Shown piece after piece: positions 18,229-27,835 of a stretch of DNA of 64,000 bases (positions within the stretch are counted from its first letter, which is position 1; the number at the start of each line of letters is the position of its first letter). The notes under the pieces were generated by a model, which did not search any database, was not told the origin of the DNA, and was given only the letters and a program-made list of their open reading frames with translations. The translations under genes were made by a program, and so were the position numbers. Source of the stretch: Fluviispira multicolorata (GTDB lineage: Bacteria; Bdellovibrionota_B; Oligoflexia; Silvanigrellales; Silvanigrellaceae); contig NZ_WFLN01000006.1 in NCBI RefSeq assembly GCF_009208585.1, forward strand, positions 310,001 through 374,000, written 5' to 3'.

Positions 18229-19920
18229 ATGTCCGCAAAATTTAAAATTAATTGCCCTAAAATAAAGATACAAGATATTTTTTTAATTCAAGATTTAAAT
18301 AATATTATTATTAAAAAAGAAAAATACACGGCTCATAATAACCTATGCGAAATTTATCTAAATACAAAAGATGTTGATGGATTTTTAAAAAATACACCCT
18401 CAACAAAAGAACCTCTCTTCATTTATATTGCTAGAAAAGGTAATAAATTTGATGGCCATACTTATGCAGAGAAAGTATTAAATTCTGGAAATATATTTAT
18501 TGGCAATCCAGATCTTATCCATGAATTACAAATAAAACAAAAGAAGAATACAGTTTGGGCAATAGAAATCATTTCAAACCCTAACTTTATTGCTGTTAAT
18601 GAAATAGAATTAGCAATTAATATAATTATTGAAAATTCTTATAAAATCGATCAAAATAAATTCACAACAATTGGAATAACTGGCACAAATGGTAAAACTT
18701 CAGTAACTCAAATAGCAGGTCAAATTATTGAAGAATTAGCTACAGAAACAGTTTTAAGAATTGGTACTTTAGGTATGCAAGTTGGCTCAGAAACCTTTGC
18801 TAGCTCACACGTTACGACTCCTGATTACCCTACATTATTAAGTATAATCAACACTATAGAAAAAAATAATATAAATAAAATAATCATGGAAACAACTTCG
18901 CATGGTTTAAAAGAAAACAGACTAGGCAATTGGAAAGTTGATATTGCAGTCTTTACAAATTTAACTCAAGATCACTTAGATTATCATAAAACCATGGAAG
19001 ATTATAGGATATCTAAAGAAAAACTCTTTTCACACTATTTAAAAGATAATGGCACAGCCATAATATGTACAAAAAATGAAAATTGGTCTTCATTTGTAGA
19101 AAAGTCCATTCATAAAGATAGAACATTAATTGGAATTGGAGATGAACCTTTAGAAAATCAATTTATTAAAAGTTACTCAAAATATTTTTCTAAAATATTT
19201 TATTTGAGTGTTAAAGATAAAAAATCAAGTCTATTTGGTATTTCAGGCTTACTTACTCTAACATCAAATAATAATTTAAAACTAGAAGAATACTTTGATT
19301 GTCCACTGATCGGTGATTTCCAACTTTATAATACTCTTTGTTCCATAGCCTGCGCTCTTTCACTTAATTATGATCTCAAAAAAATTATTCCAATTATAAA
19401 AAAAATAAAAAATATCCCTGGAAGGCTGGAAGTTGTCAGGATACAAGAAAATAATGTTCCTGAAAACCTACCCACTGTTCTTATTGATTACGCACACACT
19501 CCTGACGCCCTTGAAAAAGCGGTTTTAGTTTGCAAAAATATCTTAAATTATGAAAATAAAGGAAAGTTAATTACTGTTTTTGGATGTGGCGGAGATAGAG
19601 ATAAAACAAAGAGAGCACTTATGGGTAAAATTGCTTCTGAATTGTCTGACATAACAATTGTTACTTCAGACAATCCAAGAACCGAAAAACCAGAAGAGAT
19701 AATAAATGATATATTCTCAGGAATTAAAAATAGAAAAAATTGTTTTAAAGAACCTGATAGAGAAAATGCAATCAAATTGGCTATTCAAAAGGGATCTGAA
19801 TTTGATCTCATTCTAGTTGCAGGAAAAGGACATGAGGATTATCAAATTATTGGTGAAACAAAGCTTCCCTTTTCTGATTCACAAGTGGCAAGATCTGTAC
19901 TACTCAAGGAGAAGAAATAA
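18229..19920 (+). CDS. murE: UDP-MurNAc-tripeptide synthetase MurE (meso-DAP type)
   Basis: MurE adds the third amino acid of the peptidoglycan stem using ATP. The ATP loop GITGTNGKTSVTQ lies near residue 150, followed by HVTTPDYPTLL, METTSHGL, DHLDYHKTMEDYR and GKGHEDYQ. DNPR near residue 481 is the motif linked to meso-diaminopimelate specificity, which indicates a Gram-negative type wall. I chose ATG 18229, four bases after the ftsI stop, with AAGGA upstream; a longer in-frame opening from 18112 would overlap ftsI heavily. At 563 residues it is somewhat longer than usual. The next gene is mraY, with murF absent. Confidence 0.93.
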   Translation: MSAKFKINCPKIKIQDIFLIQDLNNIIIKKEKYTAHNNLCEIYLNTKDVDGFLKNTPSTKEPLFIYIARKGNKFDGHTYAEKVLNSGNIFIGNPDLIHELQIKQKKNTVWAIEIISNPNFIAVNEIELAINIIIENSYKIDQNKFTTIGITGTNGKTSVTQIAGQIIEELATETVLRIGTLGMQVGSETFASSHVTTPDYPTLLSIINTIEKNNINKIIMETTSHGLKENRLGNWKVDIAVFTNLTQDHLDYHKTMEDYRISKEKLFSHYLKDNGTAIICTKNENWSSFVEKSIHKDRTLIGIGDEPLENQFIKSYSKYFSKIFYLSVKDKKSSLFGISGLLTLTSNNNLKLEEYFDCPLIGDFQLYNTLCSIACALSLNYDLKKIIPIIKKIKNIPGRLEVVRIQENNVPENLPTVLIDYAHTPDALEKAVLVCKNILNYENKGKLITVFGCGGDRDKTKRALMGKIASELSDITIVTSDNPRTEKPEEIINDIFSGIKNRKNCFKEPDRENAIKLAIQKGSEFDLILVAGKGHEDYQIIGETKLPFSDSQVARSVLLKEKK

Positions 19921-19922
19921 GA

Positions 19923-21038
19923 ATGATCTATATACTTATAAATAAACTGATTTTGCTTAACCCAAAACTTTCTGGACTCAAAGCATTTTCTTATCTTTCG
20001 AGCCGTGCAATTTTAGCTCTTATTACAAGTATTATTATTTCTATGTTTTTATATCCTAGGGCTATAAAAGTCTTACGATCTTTAAAAGCGGGTCAACCTA
20101 TTCGTGAACTGGGTCTTGAAGAACAGATGTTAAAAAAAGGCACTCCTACCATGGGTGGAATAGTTATTATTTTTGCTACTCTATTTAGTGCTCTCCTTTG
20201 GATGGATCCTACAAACAGGCATTTTATAACACTTTTTATAATTACAGTTGGTTATGGATTCATTGGTTTTTTAGATGATTATTTAAAAATAACAAAAAAA
20301 AATACTGATGGACTTTCTAGTAGAAAAAAAATGTTAGGACTGCTACTTTTCGGCGGCATTGCAATTGCGTGGCATTTATGGGCAGCAGAACATTTAGTTA
20401 ATCCAAAATCAATTTCAATGAATCCAACTTTTGTTAATATTCCTTTTTTAAAAAATATGGTTCTCAACCTCGGCCTTCTGTATGCTCCTTTTGCAATTAT
20501 TGTAATTGTAGGCTGTAGCAATGCTGTTAACTTAACTGATGGCCTTGATGGATTGGCAATAGGTCCAGTCATCACATGCGCTTTAACCTTAACAATATTA
20601 AGTTATGTCACAGGTAATGTAGTAATATCAAAATATCTTTATTATCATTCCATCGCTGGATCTGGTGAAATTAGCATTTTTCTATCAGGTCTAATAGGCT
20701 CTTCAATTGGTTTTCTATGGTATAATACCTTCCCAGCTCAAATATTTATGGGAGACTCTGGTGCGCTTGCACTGGGAGGAATTCTAGGTGCTGTAGCAGT
20801 TATTACAGGCCATGAAATTCTACTCGTCCTAATGGGCGGCGTATTTGTTGCAGAAGCTTTAAGCGTCATAATTCAAGTTGCTTCTTTTAAAACAAGGGGA
20901 AAAAGAGTATTTCGCATGGCACCCGTTCATCATCATTACCAAAAAAAGGGGTGGCCTGAACAAAAGATAACTGTCCGAATTTGGATTATTAGTTTTATTC
21001 TTGCATTATTAAGTATTTTGACTTTGAAGTTACGTTAA
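19923..21038 (+). CDS. mraY: Phospho-MurNAc-pentapeptide transferase MraY
   Basis: MraY transfers phospho-MurNAc-pentapeptide to undecaprenyl phosphate to make lipid I at the inner membrane. The protein has about ten hydrophobic segments and the family motifs GFLDDYLKITKK (near residue 118), NLTDGLDGLAIGP, FMGDSGALALGG and PVHHHYQKKGWPE. Length 371 is close to the usual 360. AAGGAG precedes the ATG, and the gene starts 2 nt after murE, so the two are probably co-translated. Confidence 0.95.
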   Translation: MIYILINKLILLNPKLSGLKAFSYLSSRAILALITSIIISMFLYPRAIKVLRSLKAGQPIRELGLEEQMLKKGTPTMGGIVIIFATLFSALLWMDPTNRHFITLFIITVGYGFIGFLDDYLKITKKNTDGLSSRKKMLGLLLFGGIAIAWHLWAAEHLVNPKSISMNPTFVNIPFLKNMVLNLGLLYAPFAIIVIVGCSNAVNLTDGLDGLAIGPVITCALTLTILSYVTGNVVISKYLYYHSIAGSGEISIFLSGLIGSSIGFLWYNTFPAQIFMGDSGALALGGILGAVAVITGHEILLVLMGGVFVAEALSVIIQVASFKTRGKRVFRMAPVHHHYQKKGWPEQKITVRIWIISFILALLSILTLKLR

Positions 21039-21048
21039 AGGTTATATT

Positions 21049-22647
21049 ATGGCTCACAGACCAAAAATTGAAGGTGTACATTTTTATATTGCTGGTGCTG
21101 CTAAGAGTGGTGTTTCAGCTGCAAAGATCTTAAAAAAACATGGCGCTAATGTTTTTGTAACAGAAGAAAATTTAATATCAAAAAATATTGAAAATGAACT
21201 TATTTTGCACCAAATTCCTTATGAATATGGTTTTCATTCCATTGAAAAAATTAAAAATAATTGTGATGTACTTGTTATTTCTCCAGGTATTTCTTTAAAT
21301 AAAGAAATTGCTATTATCTGTAAAAAAAATAAAATTCCAATTGTAAGTGAAATTGAAGTTGCTTCTTGGTTTATTCCCGAAAAGTGCATTATCCTTGGTA
21401 TTACTGGTACAAATGGAAAGAGCACCACAACCCATTATGCCGCTCAGCTTTTTGAAAGAGCAGGATATAAAGCTATTTCTTGCGGTAATATTGGAATATC
21501 AATGTCTCAAGCAGTTTTTGAAAACATCTCAATAAATTTACTTTCTGTTGAGTTGAGTAGTTACCAACTTGAAACTACATATTCAATGCGCCCTACTTGC
21601 ACAGTTTTTTTAAATTTACAAAACGATCATCTTGGTCGTTATGAAAATATTCAAGAATACATAAAAGCTAAATGGCGACTTGTATTGTTAACTCACGACT
21701 CAGGTATAGCAATTATTGACAAAGACGTTATGCATTTAGCTGTAAATATGGGATTGAGTTTGCCTAGAGCAAAAATAATATTAATCGAATCTAGCTCGCC
21801 AAAAAAATTTGATGATAAATTAAATACCCCAATAAAAGCTCGCAGAGAGTATGATATTAGGAATCAAATTTCATTTGGAAAAATTTTGCCTTCCGCAATT
21901 TATCATGAGCTAAAAAAACTCACCATCAATGAGTTAATGTCAGAAAATGAATTAGAAATTGCCTATGCTAAATACGATAATAAAGATACTTCGGTTAATA
22001 TATTCATAAAACTTAAAAGCTCTACAAAAACATGGGAAATTAGAAATCCTTGTCTCCCAGGCGAACACAATATGATAAATATATTATGCGCAAGTCTCAT
22101 GGCAATGCATTTAGGAATTGATGATAATATAATTCTATCCCAATGGGAATCAGAGACAACAGAGTACAATCATTTACCGCATCGTTTAGAGTTTATATCT
22201 AATACTGAAAAAACATATATCGATAAAAATGGTGATGAAAAAAGTTTAATACTTATTAATGATTCAAAAGCAACAAATGTTGAAAGCACTTTAGTAGCCT
22301 TAAAATCATTAAATAGACCCATTCATCTTTTACTTGGTGGGCTGCCCAAAGGAGATAATTACTTACCCATTGGGACATTTTTTAGAAAAAATTTAGTTCA
22401 AATTTATCCTTTTGGAAAAGCTGCAGAAAACATTCAACTAGATCTAAAGTCATATAAAAATAAAGTTGCAGATAGTTCAGAAAATATGCTCGCTGCAGCA
22501 GATCTTGCACTAAATAAAGCAAAAAATGGAGACATTATTTTACTTTCACCTGCATGCAGTAGCTTTGATGAATTTAGAAATTTTGAACACAGAGGAAATG
22601 TATTTCGAGAGTGGACTTTTTCTTGCTTAAAGGAAAATAAAAAGTGA
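21049..22647 (+). CDS. murD: UDP-MurNAc-L-alanine:D-glutamate ligase MurD (enlarged)
   Basis: MurD adds D-Glu to UDP-MurNAc-L-Ala. Motifs are YIAGAAKSGVSAAKIL for UDP-substrate binding, ATP loop GITGTNGKSTTTHYAAQ near residue 119, VELSSYQLE, NLQNDHLGRYENIQEYIKAK, NDSKATNVEST and LSPACSSFDEFRNFEHRG. All catalytic regions look intact. The protein has 532 residues against a usual 440-450. Extra sequence lies in the central domain (about residues 245-325) and near 385-400. Its stop overlaps the ftsW start in GTGA. Confidence 0.93.
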   Translation: MAHRPKIEGVHFYIAGAAKSGVSAAKILKKHGANVFVTEENLISKNIENELILHQIPYEYGFHSIEKIKNNCDVLVISPGISLNKEIAIICKKNKIPIVSEIEVASWFIPEKCIILGITGTNGKSTTTHYAAQLFERAGYKAISCGNIGISMSQAVFENISINLLSVELSSYQLETTYSMRPTCTVFLNLQNDHLGRYENIQEYIKAKWRLVLLTHDSGIAIIDKDVMHLAVNMGLSLPRAKIILIESSSPKKFDDKLNTPIKARREYDIRNQISFGKILPSAIYHELKKLTINELMSENELEIAYAKYDNKDTSVNIFIKLKSSTKTWEIRNPCLPGEHNMINILCASLMAMHLGIDDNIILSQWESETTEYNHLPHRLEFISNTEKTYIDKNGDEKSLILINDSKATNVESTLVALKSLNRPIHLLLGGLPKGDNYLPIGTFFRKNLVQIYPFGKAAENIQLDLKSYKNKVADSSENMLAAADLALNKAKNGDIILLSPACSSFDEFRNFEHRGNVFREWTFSCLKENKK

Positions 22648-23867
22648 CATCATCTGACAAATATAAAACAAATAAAGACACGCTAGATGATTCTAAAAAA
22701 ATTGAAAATATACTCGATAATTCAAAACCAAGCACATGGATTACATATGGTGGAAATGTTTTATGGATTCCCGTTATTGCTTTAACTGGATTTGGAATTT
22801 TATTCGTTTATAGCGCTTCTTCTGTATATTCCGCACAACATTACGGTACCGAGTTTTATTTTGCAAAAAAGCAAGCGTTTTTTCTTTTACCATCTTTGTT
22901 AGCTGCAATCGCAGGAGCAATGATACCTTTTGAAATGTATTATAGATTTATAAAGTATTTATTTTTTATTCTTGTTACTATGACTTTTGCAACCCATTTA
23001 CCAGGAATTGGTCGAAAAGTTTATGGAGCATCCCGTTGGTTAAACTTAGGAATTATGCCTATTCAGCCATCTGAATTTTTAAGAGTCTTTACCATAATAT
23101 TTATGGTATGGATAATTTCAAAGCAAAATACAGAAAATAAAAAATTAAATGAACCCAAAAAATACCCCTTATTAGTTGAATATAGTTGTCTTTTATTAGC
23201 ACCCATTGCAATTATTGCGCAAAAAGATTTAGGTACCACAGTGGTTGTAATTACAGGATGCCTTGGAATTTTATTTATAAATGGCTTACCAAAACGATAT
23301 TTTGCAGGCATATTTGGTATACTTTTATTTGGTTTAATTTCAGCAATTTTGTTTGAACCCTATCGTATTGCCAGAGTAATGACATTTTTAAATCCATTTA
23401 AAGATCCGCTTGGTTCTGGTTTTCAGGTTATTCAAAGCTTTGTAGCGGTTGCAAATGGTGGATTATTTGGTAGAGGAATTGGAGAAAGTCAACAAAAATT
23501 ATTTTTTCTTCCCGAAGCTCATACAGACTTTATCCTCGCAGTTATTACTGAAGAAATGGGATTTATAGGTATCCTTGTCCTTACAATATTATATTCTGTT
23601 TTATACTATGCAATTCTACGCCTTGTCATTTATGGAAGCACTCATAGAGATCGTTTACTCGCAACTGGAGCTTTTTCTATGTTAGTTGTAACTACTATTA
23701 TAAATATGGGCGTAGTTGCTGGCGCACTTCCTACAAAAGGACTTCCTTTACCTTTTATCTCAAATGGTGGATCTGCATTAATTGCAAATTATTTTATAAT
23801 TGGATTGATGTCACAAATATCAAGAAGAATATATTTACAAAGTAACTTAAATAAAAAGGTAATATAA
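22644..23867 (+). CDS. ftsW: Septal peptidoglycan polymerase FtsW
   Basis: FtsW is a SEDS-family glycosyltransferase that polymerises lipid II at the septum with FtsI. A polar N-terminus of about 35 residues precedes some ten membrane segments. Family motifs are YGASRWLNLGIMPIQPSEF, ANGGLFGRGIGESQQKLFF, LPEAHTDFILAVITEEMGF and KGLPLPFISNGGSALI. Translation starts at GTG 22644, overlapping the murD stop, so it is likely coupled. The gene that usually follows, murG, is missing; murC starts 3 nt after the stop. Confidence 0.95.
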   Translation: MTSSDKYKTNKDTLDDSKKIENILDNSKPSTWITYGGNVLWIPVIALTGFGILFVYSASSVYSAQHYGTEFYFAKKQAFFLLPSLLAAIAGAMIPFEMYYRFIKYLFFILVTMTFATHLPGIGRKVYGASRWLNLGIMPIQPSEFLRVFTIIFMVWIISKQNTENKKLNEPKKYPLLVEYSCLLLAPIAIIAQKDLGTTVVVITGCLGILFINGLPKRYFAGIFGILLFGLISAILFEPYRIARVMTFLNPFKDPLGSGFQVIQSFVAVANGGLFGRGIGESQQKLFFLPEAHTDFILAVITEEMGFIGILVLTILYSVLYYAILRLVIYGSTHRDRLLATGAFSMLVVTTIINMGVVAGALPTKGLPLPFISNGGSALIANYFIIGLMSQISRRIYLQSNLNKKVI

Positions 23868-23870
23868 TTT

Positions 23871-25280
23871 ATGTTTAATGCAATAAAAAAAATTCATTTT
23901 GTTGGTATTGGCGGCAGCGGAATGTCAGGCATTGCTGAAGTGCTTCTAAATTCTGGTTATAAAATTTCAGGGAGTGATATAAAAAAATCAGCTATAATTG
24001 AAAAATTAGAGGAACTTGGTGCGAAAATATTTATTGGCCATCAACCAGAAAATGTAAAAAATGCACAAGTTCTTGTTATCAGCAGTGCAATTAATAAACA
24101 TAATCCTGAAATAATTGAAGCACAAAATTTAAGAATTCCGATTATTCATAGAAGTGAAATGCTAGCAGAGCTTATGCGTATGAAATATGGTGTTATAGTA
24201 GCAGGTACGCACGGGAAAACGACTACGACAAGTATATTAGCATCTTCATTACACAATGCAGGTCTTGATCCAACTGTTGTGATTGGTGGAAAATTAAATT
24301 CATTTGGGAGCAATGCAAAACTTGGTAAAGGAGATCTTTTTGTTGCCGAAGCCGATGAAAGTGACGGGAGTTTTTTAAAACTAACTCCAACAATTGCAAT
24401 AATAACGAATATAGATAAAGATCATCTTGATCATTATGCTAGCCTTGATGACATTGTAAAAGCATTCGAAGCGTTTATTGAAAAAGTTCCTTTTTATGGA
24501 GCAGTTTGTGCATGTATTGACGACCCAATTGTCCAAATGGTTCTTCCAAAAATAAGACGTAAAATTGTGACTTATGGTCTCAGACAAGATGCAGATATTT
24601 CTGCAATCGATAAATTTACTGATGGAATAAATACAACATATACCCCTGTTATATATGGAAAACCACAGCATCAAGTCACAATAAAAATGCCGGGTTTATA
24701 TAACTTAACAAATTCTTTAGCAACATTTGCCGTTGCTTCTTTACTTGATTTAAATATGAATTTAATTTGCAAATCAATCTCTGAATTTGAAGGCGTACAG
24801 CATCGATTTTCTATTTTAGCTGATATCAATAATATTCTTATTGTTGATGATTATGCTCATAATCCAAAGAAAATTGAAACTGTTTTAAAAGGTACCAAAG
24901 AGAGTTTTCCAGATAAACAAATTATCGCTATTTTTCAACCTCACCGTTACTCTAGAATAAAATTTCAAATGGAAGAGTTTGCAAAATGCTTTATTGATGC
25001 AGATAAAGTTATTGTGACACCAATCTATGCTGCTGGTGAGTCCCCAATTAATGGAATCAATAAAGAAAATATAGCGCATCAAATTAAATTAAAAAGTTTT
25101 AATAATACCCCAGGGACAACGTACGTTGTCGAATCACTTGAAGAAGCGTCAGAATCCGCTTTAAATATATTAATTCATGCCACTCCTGCAAAGGGAGCAA
25201 TTGTGATAACCTTAGGTGCTGGGAATGTAAGACAAGCTGGTCACATGATATTGGAGAAGCTCAATCTTGAATGGAAATAA
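23871..25280 (+). CDS. murC: UDP-MurNAc:L-alanine ligase MurC
   Basis: MurC adds L-Ala to UDP-MurNAc, the first step of stem-peptide assembly. It has the Rossmann motif IHFVGIGGSGMSGIAEVL, ATP loop GTHGKTTTTS near residue 111, EADESDGSFL, NIDKDHLDHY and FQPHRYSRIK. The 469-residue length is normal. murB and ddl, which often follow, are not present. Instead ftsQ begins 14 nt inside the end of this gene. Confidence 0.95.
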   Translation: MFNAIKKIHFVGIGGSGMSGIAEVLLNSGYKISGSDIKKSAIIEKLEELGAKIFIGHQPENVKNAQVLVISSAINKHNPEIIEAQNLRIPIIHRSEMLAELMRMKYGVIVAGTHGKTTTTSILASSLHNAGLDPTVVIGGKLNSFGSNAKLGKGDLFVAEADESDGSFLKLTPTIAIITNIDKDHLDHYASLDDIVKAFEAFIEKVPFYGAVCACIDDPIVQMVLPKIRRKIVTYGLRQDADISAIDKFTDGINTTYTPVIYGKPQHQVTIKMPGLYNLTNSLATFAVASLLDLNMNLICKSISEFEGVQHRFSILADINNILIVDDYAHNPKKIETVLKGTKESFPDKQIIAIFQPHRYSRIKFQMEEFAKCFIDADKVIVTPIYAAGESPINGINKENIAHQIKLKSFNNTPGTTYVVESLEEASESALNILIHATPAKGAIVITLGAGNVRQAGHMILEKLNLEWK

Positions 25281-26382
25281 AAAGCAAAGAAGAGTTAATT
25301 TATTAGCCTCTCAAAAACCAGGCCCACGTAATAGAAAGGGAATTAAAAAGCAAGAAAAGACTATTTTCATTGCTAAAGTATTTTTTCTTTTAAAAACTGT
25401 TTTTTTAAAAATAAATAACTCCATTTTTGTAATTTATTCTTTTTTAAAGAAGAGACCCCGAACTTCCTATATTCTTTCAATTGTCGTTATTTTTCTTATT
25501 GTACTTAAAGTTAGTATCTACTATGTAGATATTTATAGTGAAAAAATCCTCCCAAATCATATTCAAATAAATACAGATAATCCTAAAATAACAAGTGAAC
25601 TCTATGCAAGCATTAATAAAGAATTGATAAAATCAATAAAAAATCAGGAAAAGCGTTCGCATTTTTTAGAGTCTGTCGACAATATCCTTAATTCACTTGA
25701 TATCGTTGATCAATACTGGATTCGTTTAGGCCTTGATGGAAAATTGCAAATCAACGCAATAATGGAAATACCAGTGATGATTATAGAAGCAAAAAATAAT
25801 GAGCGTTACATTATCAGCAATAATATGAAAATAATTTTTAAAAATCCTCCTCAAAATGAATATTCCTCACTTCTGAAAATTGAAGCCCCTGAAGTGAAAA
25901 TCAATTGGCATTCTAAAAATTATTATATTAAATTGAAAAAAAATAGATCAATATCAAATGTAAGCAATTCATTAGAAACAAGCGGTCCAGTAAATTTTCC
26001 TTGGTTAATCAAGCAAATCCGACTTATTAATTCAGAAATTCAAAATGTTGGTTCAGGTTACTCATTGGTAAAAATAAGCTGGTCATCACAATCTGGTTTT
26101 TCTTTAAAAATTAATAGAAACATCCAAATGTTAAAGAATAAAAAATTAATTCCTCAAAAATCTGAAACACGAGAACTCCCTTCTAAAGATTTAACAAACA
26201 CAGAATTAATAGAGTTTAATGCTTTACTTGGAGATGGCCAAATTAGAGACAAAATGGATCGACTTAAAATTCTGTTAATTGATCTCTCAAATAAAAATAT
26301 TTATCCAAGTGAAGTCGATCTTGACTTTTCAGATAAAGCAACATTCAAGATCCTTGGATCAAATCCCAGTCCATCTATTTAG
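25267..26382 (+). CDS. ftsQ: FtsQ/DivIB-like cell division protein
   Basis: The layout fits FtsQ: a basic cytoplasmic N-terminus of about 65 residues, one membrane segment (YILSIVVIFLIVLKVSIYY), then a periplasmic part of mixed alpha/beta character with a POTRA-like start (ILPNHIQINTDNPKITSEL). Sequence similarity to well-known FtsQ is weak, so the call rests on topology and its place between murC and ftsA. It starts at TTG 25267 with GGAG 10 nt upstream and overlaps murC by 14 nt. At 371 residues it is longer than E. coli FtsQ. The role would be to link FtsL/FtsB with the divisome. Confidence 0.72.
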   Translation: MNGNKKQRRVNLLASQKPGPRNRKGIKKQEKTIFIAKVFFLLKTVFLKINNSIFVIYSFLKKRPRTSYILSIVVIFLIVLKVSIYYVDIYSEKILPNHIQINTDNPKITSELYASINKELIKSIKNQEKRSHFLESVDNILNSLDIVDQYWIRLGLDGKLQINAIMEIPVMIIEAKNNERYIISNNMKIIFKNPPQNEYSSLLKIEAPEVKINWHSKNYYIKLKKNRSISNVSNSLETSGPVNFPWLIKQIRLINSEIQNVGSGYSLVKISWSSQSGFSLKINRNIQMLKNKKLIPQKSETRELPSKDLTNTELIEFNALLGDGQIRDKMDRLKILLIDLSNKNIYPSEVDLDFSDKATFKILGSNPSPSI

Positions 26383-26489
26383 TGTTTTTTAATTTCAACT
26401 AATGACTTTTTTTTTCTCATTGTGTAAGTTTAATGAGATCGCGTTCACAAAATGCTTTTTAAACATTTTGCATGCAAAGTTAAATTGAA
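26383..26489 (+). promoter_or_regulatory. ftsQ-ftsA intergenic region with small hairpin
   Basis: This is the widest gap inside the dcw cluster. CAAAATG (26448-26454) and CATTTTG (26464-26470) can form a 7-bp hairpin about 20-40 nt before the ftsA start, and there is no strong Shine-Dalgarno there. This fits a separate ftsAZ promoter or translational control of FtsA, but no promoter consensus is clear. Confidence 0.35.
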
Positions 26490-27794
26490 ATGAAAACATC
26501 TTTAAATAAAAATATCTGTATTTCTCTTTCACTTGGTTCAACACATACAAGTCTTATTGCTGCGAGTTATGAAAATAAAGAATTGCAAGAAAGCCATGAA
26601 GATCTTCCTTTTTATGAAAAAGAATCAAATCGAATTCAAATTCTTGGGGCTGCTCGAATTGCAAACAATGGAGCTGTTAAAAAAGGAGTTGTCTCAAGTA
26701 TTGATGCTGTAACTGCTTCAATATTAGAAACAATTGATGAAGTTGAAAGGCAATCTGGAATCGAAATTGAATCCGTTCGTGCTTGCATTGCAGGCACAGC
26801 AGCTCAATTTGATAACCATGTAGAAACATGCACAATCAAAGGCGAAGAAATTCGTGTTTCTGATTTGGAAAAAGTTTCAGCTGCCGTGCGTAATCAAAAG
26901 CCACCTATGGGCTTTGATTTCGTTCATATGATACCCAGTTCATATTCAGTAGACGGCAAACACGGTATTCAAAACCCAATTGGAATGAGAGGCTCAACTC
27001 TTTCGATTATGCATCACAGAGTTTTTTATCCACAAGCAGATCTTCATAATATTGTTCGAGCATGTAACAATGCAGGTGTAAGAGTGCAAAGTTTTGCATT
27101 TGAACCACTCGCAGCGGCTGAAGGTGTGCTTACGCGCGATGAAAAAGAATTTGGCTGTATTTCATTATCAATTGGTGCTCATTTAACACATGCATCTGTT
27201 TACTTAGGAAATATTCCTGTTTATTCTAAAGAATATCCTATTGGATCGCATCATATAACAAAAGATCTATCTATAGGCTTAAGAACAACACAAGCTGAAG
27301 CAGAAAGAGTAAAAAAAGAAATTGGAAAAGCAATTGAAACATCTTCAAAAGATATAAATGAAAAAATTGAAATTAGCAGCATAGACGGAAATGCAATTCG
27401 CTTCGTTACGCGAAAAGAAATAAATCAAGTCATTGAACCTAGAGTTCGTGAAATATTACATACCGTTTATGCAGATTTGAGAAGATCAAGATTGATTGCA
27501 AGAACTTCTAAAGGAATTGTCTTATCGGGTGGAGGGGCTTTGTTAAGTGGTATGACACTTGCAACTGAAGAAATATTTTCTTTACATGCAAGAATTGGAA
27601 TGCCAACAAACATTATTGGCGCAATTGAAGGTCTTAAATCACCAATTTGGGCATCCAGTATTGGTACTTTATCTCCTCTTTTTGCATCGCTTCATGGTGA
27701 TAACTCAGCACAGCAAACTGAAGAAATTTCTGGAATCAGTTCATTTGCAACAAAAATATGGCATCGATTAAAGGAACCATTTGCTTCTCGATAA
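26490..27794 (+). CDS. ftsA: Cell division protein FtsA
   Basis: FtsA is the actin-like ATPase that ties FtsZ to the membrane. The N-terminal SLSLGSTHTSLIAAS matches phosphate loop 1, RIANNGAVKKGVVSSIDAV leads into the 1C domain, ISLSIGAHLTHASVY is phosphate loop 2 and IVLSGGGALLSGM is the adenosine-binding motif. The last residues (TKIWHRLKEPFA) look like the amphipathic membrane-targeting helix, with the final F region intact. The 434-residue length is normal. The gene is followed by ftsZ after 41 nt. No strong ribosome site is visible before the ATG. Confidence 0.93.
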   Translation: MKTSLNKNICISLSLGSTHTSLIAASYENKELQESHEDLPFYEKESNRIQILGAARIANNGAVKKGVVSSIDAVTASILETIDEVERQSGIEIESVRACIAGTAAQFDNHVETCTIKGEEIRVSDLEKVSAAVRNQKPPMGFDFVHMIPSSYSVDGKHGIQNPIGMRGSTLSIMHHRVFYPQADLHNIVRACNNAGVRVQSFAFEPLAAAEGVLTRDEKEFGCISLSIGAHLTHASVYLGNIPVYSKEYPIGSHHITKDLSIGLRTTQAEAERVKKEIGKAIETSSKDINEKIEISSIDGNAIRFVTRKEINQVIEPRVREILHTVYADLRRSRLIARTSKGIVLSGGGALLSGMTLATEEIFSLHARIGMPTNIIGAIEGLKSPIWASSIGTLSPLFASLHGDNSAQQTEEISGISSFATKIWHRLKEPFASR

Positions 27795-27835
27795 TGTATA
27801 ATATTAACTGTTAAGAATGATGGAGGACATTTAAA

